64,000 bases of DNA from Rhizobium lentis. GTDB lineage: Bacteria > Pseudomonadota > Alphaproteobacteria > Rhizobiales > Rhizobiaceae. The position numbers were made by a program, and so were the translations under genes. This document shows, in pieces, positions 58,612 through 64,000 of this stretch (the stretch's first letter is position 1; each line of letters opens with the position of its first letter). The notes beneath the pieces were generated by a model. That model had not been told where the DNA came from. It saw only the letters and a list, made by a program, of their open reading frames with translations, and did not search any database. The DNA is taken from NCBI RefSeq assembly GCF_014200175.1, contig NZ_JACHBD010000005.1, positions 248,001-312,000 on the forward strand, given 5' to 3'.

Positions 58612-60141
58612 ATGGAAGAATATCTGTTGGGGCTCGACGCCGGCAACACTGTCATCAAGGCGGTGATCTTCGACCGTACCGGCCGGGAAGTGGCCTATGC
58701 GGGAGAGGAGGGGCATAGCCGCATGCCATGTCCCGGCCATGTCGAGCGGGATCTCGGTGAGCTTTGGGCTAACGCCAAACGCGTCATCCGCACTTGCCTC
58801 GACCGGGCAGGCATTGCTGCGGCTGATATCGCCGCAATCGGCTGCGCCGGTCACGGCAATGGGCTGTATGCGCTGGATCGAAATGGCGAACCCTTCCTCG
58901 GCATCCAGTCGCTCGATACGCGGGCGACCGGGCTCGTCGAGGAATGGGCGGCCGAGGCTGTCGGCGATCGCACCTATCCGATCGCCCGCCAACGGCCCTG
59001 GCCCTCGCAGACACCGACGCTGCTCGCCTGGCTGAAACGTCATCGACCGGAGATTTTCCAGCGCATCGGCACGGTGTTCTGCTCCAAGGATTTCGTCGTC
59101 AACCGGCTGACCGGCGAGCGTGTCAGCGAAATGTCGGATATGTCAGGGGCAGGGCTGCTCGATCTCGCCGCCCGCCGTTATGACCGCACGCTGATGGAAG
59201 CTTACGGCCTTGGTGACTGCATGGACCTGCTGCCGCGGCTGATCGAAAGCGCCGACATCGCCGGCAAGGTGACGGAAGAGGTGGCGGCAGAGACCGGCCT
59301 TGCCGCCGGCACGCCGGTTGTTGCAGGGCTCTTCGACGTCGTCGCCTCGGCCCTCGGCTCGGGCGTCTCGCGCACCGGCAGCGCCTCGATCATCGCCGGC
59401 ACCTGGAGCATCAACCAGGTCATCTTCGACGGGCCTGATCTCGGCGGACCCGTCTTCATGTCCTCGACCTTCGATCGCGCGCGCTACATGGCGATGGAAA
59501 ACAGCGCCACGTCGGCCGCCAATCTCGAATGGCTGGTGCGGGAATTCTTCGACGGTGAGCATGCCGAGGGCATCTCGCCCTTCGACGCCTGCTGCGCACT
59601 AGCGGCGGAAATCCAGCCGGCTGCCGACGATCCGCTCTATCATCCCTATCTCTACGGCGCCCAGCAGGACGGCCATGCGCGGGCCGGCTTCTACGGCATT
59701 GCCGGTTGGCACACCAAGGGACACCTGATCCGCGCCCTCCTCGAAGGTGTTGCCTTCGGCCACCGCCGACACGTCGAGACGCTCCGCGGGGCGGGGGCAA
59801 CCTTCGACCAGGCGGTGCTGTCGGGCGGCGGATCGCGCAGTCGCCTCTGGCCGCAGATCTTTGCCGATGTGCTCGGCGTGCCGATTTCGGTCGCCAAGTC
59901 TAAGGAGACAGGAGCTCTCGGTGCGGCGATTGCGGCAGGTACCGGAGTGGGCTTGTTTGCCGATTTCACGGAAGGCGCGGATGCCATGGTACGTATCGAC
60001 CGGCACTATCGGCCGAATGCCGCGCTCGCCGCGCATTACGACCGGCGCTACGCGCTCTACAGTGACATAGCGGAAGCCATGGCCCCGCTCTGGCGGCGGC
60101 TTTCGGCAGCCGAATCTACGGCGACGGGAGCTGCGGCGTGA
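58612..60141 (+). CDS. FGGY-family carbohydrate kinase
   Basis: ATP-dependent sugar or polyol kinase of 509 residues. The N-terminal phosphate motif is LLGLDAGNTVIKAVIFDRTG and the FGGY signature regions lie around VNRLTGERVSEMSDMSGAGL and FDQAVLSGGGSRSRLWPQIF. ATG 58612 has GGGAGGGG upstream. EryA of erythritol loci belongs to this family. It would phosphorylate the imported substrate before oxidation by the GlpD/EryB-like protein. Confidence 0.94.
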   Translation: MEEYLLGLDAGNTVIKAVIFDRTGREVAYAGEEGHSRMPCPGHVERDLGELWANAKRVIRTCLDRAGIAAADIAAIGCAGHGNGLYALDRNGEPFLGIQSLDTRATGLVEEWAAEAVGDRTYPIARQRPWPSQTPTLLAWLKRHRPEIFQRIGTVFCSKDFVVNRLTGERVSEMSDMSGAGLLDLAARRYDRTLMEAYGLGDCMDLLPRLIESADIAGKVTEEVAAETGLAAGTPVVAGLFDVVASALGSGVSRTGSASIIAGTWSINQVIFDGPDLGGPVFMSSTFDRARYMAMENSATSAANLEWLVREFFDGEHAEGISPFDACCALAAEIQPAADDPLYHPYLYGAQQDGHARAGFYGIAGWHTKGHLIRALLEGVAFGHRRHVETLRGAGATFDQAVLSGGGSRSRLWPQIFADVLGVPISVAKSKETGALGAAIAAGTGVGLFADFTEGADAMVRIDRHYRPNAALAAHYDRRYALYSDIAEAMAPLWRRLSAAESTATGAAA

Positions 60142-61763
60142 CGATGCAAGGCAATGAAACGCTGATGGACGAGGGAAGCTACGATTTCATCATCGTCGGC
60201 GCCGGCTCCGCCGGCTGTGTTCTGGCAAACAGGCTCTCGGCCGATCCGAAGAATCGCGTGCTGCTGCTCGAGGCCGGAGGCACGGACCGCTATCACTGGG
60301 TCCATGTGCCGATCGGCTATCTTTACTGCATGGGCAATCCGCGCACCGACTGGATGATGAAGACGGCCGCCGAGGCCGGCCTCAATGGCCGCGCGCTGAA
60401 CTATCCGCGCGGAAAACTTCTCGGCGGCTGTTCGTCGATCAACGGCATGATCTACATGCGCGGCCAGGCGGCCGATTATGACGGATGGCGGCAGGCCGGA
60501 AACGTCGGCTGGGGCTGGGACGACGTTCTGCCCTATTTCCTGAAGTCGGAAGATAATTACCGCGGCAAATCCGCCATGCATGGCGCCGGTGGTGAATGGC
60601 GCGTCGAGCGCCAGCGCCTTTCCTGGCCGATCCTCGACGCCTTCCGCGATGCGGCGGAAGAACTCGGCATCCCGAAAACCGACGATTTCAATGACGGCGA
60701 CAATGAAGGCTCTGGCTATTTCGAGGTCAACCAGAAGGGCGGCCTGCGCTGGAACACGACGAAAGCCTTCCTGCGGCCGGCGATGAAGCGCGGGAATCTC
60801 CGCGTCCTGACGGGCGCCGAGACCGAACGGCTGGAGTTCGACGGCAAGACCGTTGCCGGGGTGCACTTCCGCCTCGGCGGCCGGCTTTGCATTGCCCGCG
60901 CATCCCGAGAGGTCGTGCTGTCGGCGGGCGCCATCAACTCGCCGAAGATCCTGGAATTGTCCGGCATCGGCCGACCGGAGGTTCTTTCGGCGCTTGACCT
61001 GCCGGTTCGCCACGCGCTGCCGGGCGTCGGCGAAAACCTTCAGGATCACCTGCAGATCCGCACGGTCTTCAAGATCGACGGCGCGCGCACGCTGAACCAG
61101 CTTTATCACAACCTCTTCAGCCGCGCCGGCATGGGGCTGCAATATGCCGTCAACCGGTCCGGCCCGCTTTCGATGGCGCCAAGCCAGCTCGGCATCTTCG
61201 CCAAAAGCGATCCGGCGGTTGCGACCGCGGACCTCGAATATCACGTCCAGCCGCTCAGCACCGACCGGCTCGGCGAGCCGTTGCACCGCTATCCCGCGGT
61301 CACGGTTTCCGTCTGCAATCTCCGGCCGGAAAGCCGTGGCACGGTGCATGTCACGACAGGTGACGCCAGCCAGCCGCCGGAAATCCGCCCGAACTATCTT
61401 TCGACCGCCGGCGACCGGCTGCTTGCGGCAAAATCCATCCGTCACGCCCGCAGCCTCATGCGGACCAGGGCCATCTCCCGTTTCAACCCGCAGGAAATGC
61501 TGCCGGGCCGGGAATATGAGAGCGACGACGATCTGATCCGCCGCGCCGGCGACATCGCCACGACGATCTTCCATCCCGTCGGCACCTGCAAGATGGGTAG
61601 CGATCCGATGGCGGTGGTGGACACGCGGCTGCGCGTGCACGGCGTGGCGAAGCTCCGGGTCGTCGATGCCTCGATCATGCCGACGATCGTTTCCGGCAAT
61701 ACGAATTCGCCGGTGATCATGATTGCGGAGAAGGCGGCGGAAGCCATCATCAAAGGCGATTAG
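60138..61763 (+). CDS. GMC-family FAD oxidoreductase (choline-dehydrogenase-like)
   Basis: Flavin alcohol dehydrogenase of 541 residues. The FAD motif [20 protein letters not shown] starts near residue 17, GMC signature 1 is [20 protein letters not shown], and the catalytic histidine and C-terminal block are [12 protein letters not shown] and [19 protein letters not shown] start overlaps the kinase stop (GTGA). It likely oxidises a primary alcohol, such as a polyol, ahead of or beside the kinase route. Confidence 0.94.
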   Translation: MTMQGNETLMDEGSYDFIIVGAGSAGCVLANRLSADPKNRVLLLEAGGTDRYHWVHVPIGYLYCMGNPRTDWMMKTAAEAGLNGRALNYPRGKLLGGCSSINGMIYMRGQAADYDGWRQAGNVGWGWDDVLPYFLKSEDNYRGKSAMHGAGGEWRVERQRLSWPILDAFRDAAEELGIPKTDDFNDGDNEGSGYFEVNQKGGLRWNTTKAFLRPAMKRGNLRVLTGAETERLEFDGKTVAGVHFRLGGRLCIARASREVVLSAGAINSPKILELSGIGRPEVLSALDLPVRHALPGVGENLQDHLQIRTVFKIDGARTLNQLYHNLFSRAGMGLQYAVNRSGPLSMAPSQLGIFAKSDPAVATADLEYHVQPLSTDRLGEPLHRYPAVTVSVCNLRPESRGTVHVTTGDASQPPEIRPNYLSTAGDRLLAAKSIRHARSLMRTRAISRFNPQEMLPGREYESDDDLIRRAGDIATTIFHPVGTCKMGSDPMAVVDTRLRVHGVAKLRVVDASIMPTIVSGNTNSPVIMIAEKAAEAIIKGD

Positions 61764-62086
61764 AGAGGACCATGCCTCGCGCAACCAACCGGCCGTCGCG
61801 TCGCTCGATGCCCGCCAGACTGGCTCTGATTGAAATCTCGGTGGCGTTGGCTTAGGCGCGACGAGCATTGTCCCAGCCGTTTCGCATTCGCCCCCGCAAT
61901 CGAGTTCCATAATAGAACTTACGCCAGATTCGCCTGCAGCCGGGCACGTTCTAGCCAGCGTCCGCACGAGATCACCCTCAATGCTCAAAGACGATCATCA
62001 TCGTTTGGACGCGGCGGCCGCGGCAAACTGCTTCGTCAAATCCATTTCATGACGATCAATATGCCGCCACACTCTTGCCGTGGCGG
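61764..62086. other. Intergenic region without a gene
   Basis: About 320 bases between the GMC gene and the frameshifted toxin-like gene. The only structure noted is AGTTC/GAACT (61903-61907, 61915-61919) around a 7-base centre, a possible regulator site. No coding frame here has family features. Confidence 0.5.
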
Positions 62087-62499
62087 TCAGCGGAACCGGT
62101 TGACTTCGGTGGCCGACTTGCGGCGGCTGATGAATTCGCGCAGCAACGGCAGGAAGAAAGACTTGCTGAAGCGGCCTGTCGGCGGCTCGGGCTCGAGATA
62201 GAATGAATTGCCGATGGTGTCGGTGTTGAACTCATCGAAGATGATCCAAAGCCTGCGATCGGCATCAAGGCCGGCGCGGCGCCTTTCGATCGCAGGCACC
62301 TCTATAGTAAACCGCGATGCCTCCGGCTGTTTCGTGGTAATGGGAAAGAACAGGACCAGATCACCGTCCGGCCGCGGCATTCTCACGCCCAGGCGACCGG
62401 CCGCTCCTTGCGTCCTTCCGTCTCTCCACGCTCAGCCTCCCGCGCCCACAGGTAAGGATAGCGTATGACGCTTGCGGTCTGGATCAGGTCGTAGCTCAC
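62087..62499 (-). pseudogene. Partner of the Phd/YefM antitoxin, frameshifted
   Basis: From GTG 62499 the minus strand reads SYDLIQTASVIRYPYLWARE then ERGETEGRKERPVA, then meets an in-frame TGA after two more codons. Inserting one base near 62391-62392 joins this to GVRMPRPDGDLVLFFPITTK and on to FSKSFFLPLLREFISRRKSA, ending at 62087. The joined product of about 137 residues resembles rhizobial conserved proteins in toxin position. The GTG shares one base with the antitoxin stop (TAGTG). Toxin identity is inferred from position; the family is not named with confidence. Confidence 0.7.
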
Positions 62500-62765
62500 T
62501 ACCGACCTGCCTCATCCTCGCCGGCATCGGTCTCGACGGCGTTCTCGAATTCAACGAAGAGTTCATCCGACATGGTTTCGATGGTGCCGGTGGATCGGCG
62601 GTCGGATTGCTTCATCAGCCGCTCGTAGTCTTCGATGTTGAGGAGGACGAGGCGCGGCTTGTTGCGCTGGGTGATTGTGACCGGATGACGAAGCGCCTCG
62701 GCGATAATGTCGCCGGATTTCCGGGAGAGATCACTGGTAGAATAGGAACCGCTTGACCTGGGCAT
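62499..62765 (-). CDS. Type II antitoxin, Phd/YefM family
   Basis: DNA-binding antitoxin of 88 residues. The N-terminal YefM fold is recognisable as SDLSRKSGDIIAEALRHPVT then ITQRNKPRLVLLNIEDYERL. The acidic C-terminus (ETMSDELFVEFENAVETD) would wrap the toxin. ATG 62765 has AAGGAGGA upstream. A long AT-rich inverted repeat at 62794-62825 is the expected autoregulatory site. The downstream partner gene is frameshifted, so the antitoxin may now be orphaned. Confidence 0.92.
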   Translation of the reverse strand: MPRSSGSYSTSDLSRKSGDIIAEALRHPVTITQRNKPRLVLLNIEDYERLMKQSDRRSTGTIETMSDELFVEFENAVETDAGEDEAGR

Positions 62766-62793
62766 AGGCGTCCTCCTTCGCTGTATTTGGTGT

Positions 62794-62825
62794 TATATAC
62801 AGCATTTGCAATAATGCTGTATATA
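62794..62825 (-). promoter_or_regulatory. Inverted-repeat operator of the antitoxin gene
   Basis: TATATACAGCATT (62794-62806) is perfectly complementary to AATGCTGTATATA (62813-62825) across 6 bases, giving a 32-bp AT-rich palindrome about 30 bases upstream of the antitoxin start. Position and composition fit autoregulation by a Phd/YefM antitoxin, with promoter elements inside the repeat. Confidence 0.7.
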
Positions 62826-62949
62826 GTTGAGGCTGCCTTTATTACAATGATTGAGCTCTCTGTGCCAACATGGTCGAAAACTAAGCTGCCCGGTCTGAGG
62901 GGGTTCCGACCCCCGGGATGGACTAGTCCCGCCGCGCCATCATCACCTG

Positions 62950-63502
62950 AGATCGAAGGTATCTCGCGGCTACGTCGGCTTCAAGAACCAGGCTTGGCGA
63001 AAGGGCGCGCAGACCCATCTTGCGCGCGATGTCGTCGCCTTTGAACCTCAGCCCAATAGGTCGCTTTCCTGGAGGCTGCGCTTGGTTCGTCGGTTCGGCC
63101 CGAGCAGGTCGCACTTTCCGATAGCGCTGGCGTTGCAACGATTGCGGATCCCCAGTGATCGGCTTATCGGTCGAAGAAATCTCCGTTCCGACCCGGCCCC
63201 TGGATAGCTATCAGTTCGAGGCTCTCGGCTTCACCAAGATCGACCTTTAAGGCCACGAGCTAAAAGTATTCAAAGGTGCGGAGGCCACATTGAGCCGAGA
63301 CCTTCCCAACCTGCTTATCGAGGCGGAAAACCGACATCGACCCAATGCTGTCGGCAGTGTGATCGACTATCTCACACCGTTTGGCTATTCGCTATATTGC
63401 CTGAAAGATCGAAAATTGCGTTCCCTGTCGTCCGAGAAGGTTCGGAAGAGCTCTTCCGGAAGGTCCTATATGTACGTTTTTTCTATCCGTGCCGACCTGT
63501 AA
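62950..63502 (+). pseudogene. FkbM-family methyltransferase, frameshifted and with a nonsense codon
   Basis: Fragments of one SAM-dependent methyltransferase. In the first frame, around 63000-63060, DVVAFEPQPNRSL matches the FkbM EP motif. In another frame from about 63155, VIGLSVEEISVPTRPLDSYQ then FEALGFTKIDL leads to a TAA at 63248-63250, exactly where the conserved glutamate of KIDVEGHE should be. The frame continues GHELKVFKGAEATLSRDLPN then LLIEAENRHRP to 63502. At least one frameshift and one nonsense mutation are present, and the N-terminus is unclear. Not functional. Confidence 0.7.
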
Positions 63503-63570
63503 TGCGTCATTCGTGGCCCTCCCCTGCACGGTCATAGCAACTCCCGCAGGTCACCCCTCCGGCTACGCCG

Positions 63571-63963
63571 TCAATTTGCGCAATTGGCTGACGTGGACGT
63601 CCTCCAGCGATCCGTGAGGATCACGTTCCCCGAAACGTTGCGGCGATCGGTTCCGGTTAGCCAGCGCTCCGGCGAAAAATACGTCTTGGTCCTCACCTGC
63701 GAAGCTGAAGTCGCCTTGAGACCAAGAACAAAATCAAAATTGCTTCCGCCGTCGGCTTCGCGCATGAAACTGAGGTAGGCGCCGAATCGCTCTTCTTCGA
63801 CATTTCGAAGGTTTTGGATCGACATAAGACTATCCTCGAAATCGCGCCAGCACGCTTGCTTCACAATGATCTCGAACATGCGCAGAATAGCCGGGGCGAG
63901 ACGCCCCTCATCGTCTGTCGTCGGCCCGATGATCCTGGCGCGGATCTCAACAATATCGCCCAT
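63571..63963 (-). CDS. Hypothetical protein
   Basis: A 130-residue frame from ATG 63963 with GGAAA upstream; an in-frame GTG at 63978 is the alternative. It reads GDIVEIRARIIGPTTDDEGR, with FEIIVKQACWRDFEDSLMSI and FVLGLKATSASQVRTKTYFS further on. No family was recognised. It is predominantly polar, with no signal or membrane segment. It lies at the edge of a decayed accessory region and may extend a neighbouring system beyond the window. Confidence 0.45.
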   Translation of the reverse strand: MGDIVEIRARIIGPTTDDEGRLAPAILRMFEIIVKQACWRDFEDSLMSIQNLRNVEEERFGAYLSFMREADGGSNFDFVLGLKATSASQVRTKTYFSPERWLTGTDRRNVSGNVILTDRWRTSTSANCAN

Positions 63964-64000
63964 TTCATTTCCACGCACCTTGAGGAAGGTGGAACTGAGG

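Noticed and set aside
60057..61988. Minus-strand open frame of 643 codons opposite the GMC gene
   Set aside because: Antisense shadow of a gene with complete GMC signatures; no domain in the minus product.
62923..63138. Minus-strand frame of 71 codons
   Set aside because: It overlaps, on the opposite strand, the readable FkbM methyltransferase fragments and has no family features.

Overview
The window is GC-rich, densely coded DNA typical of the Rhizobiaceae, most likely Rhizobium of the leguminosarum/etli group. Evidence is the gene style (many ABC uptake operons, TTG and GTG starts, ATGA overlaps) and a thiC-thiO-thiS-thiG-thiE operon behind a TPP riboswitch. In R. etli that operon is plasmid-borne, so an accessory replicon is likely here (inference). 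No rRNA, tRNA, CRISPR array, insertion sequence or replication origin was recognised.

Layout. 1-1278: 5' part of a Tat-exported solute-binding protein gene. 1439-8927: LacI regulator, promoter/operator, Gfo/Idh oxidoreductase, sugar isomerase and a complete CUT1 sugar transporter. 8938-9737: broken inositol-monophosphatase-family gene. 9868-10377: msrA. 10536-17765 (minus): BMP-type transporter with an amidase and a cytosine-deaminase-like hydrolase. 18104-19862: lipid genes, the first an internally deleted CDP-alcohol phosphotransferase. 19891-21131: CbpM/CbpA chaperone pair. 21530-24495: a dehydrogenase and a split Tm-1-like gene pair. 24625-30118: GntR regulator and a CUT1 transporter operon whose only trace of an ATPase is a C-terminal remnant. 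30231-31106: YghU-type glutathione transferase.

31189-39978: a plant-responsive LuxR-solo locus. A LuxR protein with the Met/Trp substitutions of the OryR/PipR/NesR subfamily sits between two proline-iminopeptidase-like genes. One of these leads an operon for a peptide-type ABC transporter. A matching 20-bp element lies upstream of each peptidase gene, in the same orientation relative to it. An acetamidase/formamidase follows.

40045-45222: VapC remnant and a YhaN/YhaO-like ATPase/nuclease pair. 45477-50138: thiamin operon with promoter, riboswitch and a hairpin that can mask the thiC Shine-Dalgarno. 50155-61763: a long plus-strand operon behind a 24-bp palindrome, encoding a CUT2 transporter, SorC regulator, aldo/keto reductase, GlpD/EryB-like flavoprotein, class I aldolase, FGGY kinase and GMC oxidoreductase. 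It resembles an erythritol-type polyol locus with a different enzyme set. 62087-63963: decayed accessory DNA with an intact Phd/YefM antitoxin, a frameshifted partner gene, a doubly broken FkbM methyltransferase and an unknown gene.

Several genes (8938, 18104, 29930, 40045, 62087, 62950) are visibly decaying, which fits an accessory replicon. Functions are inferred from motifs and context read by eye; no database search was run.
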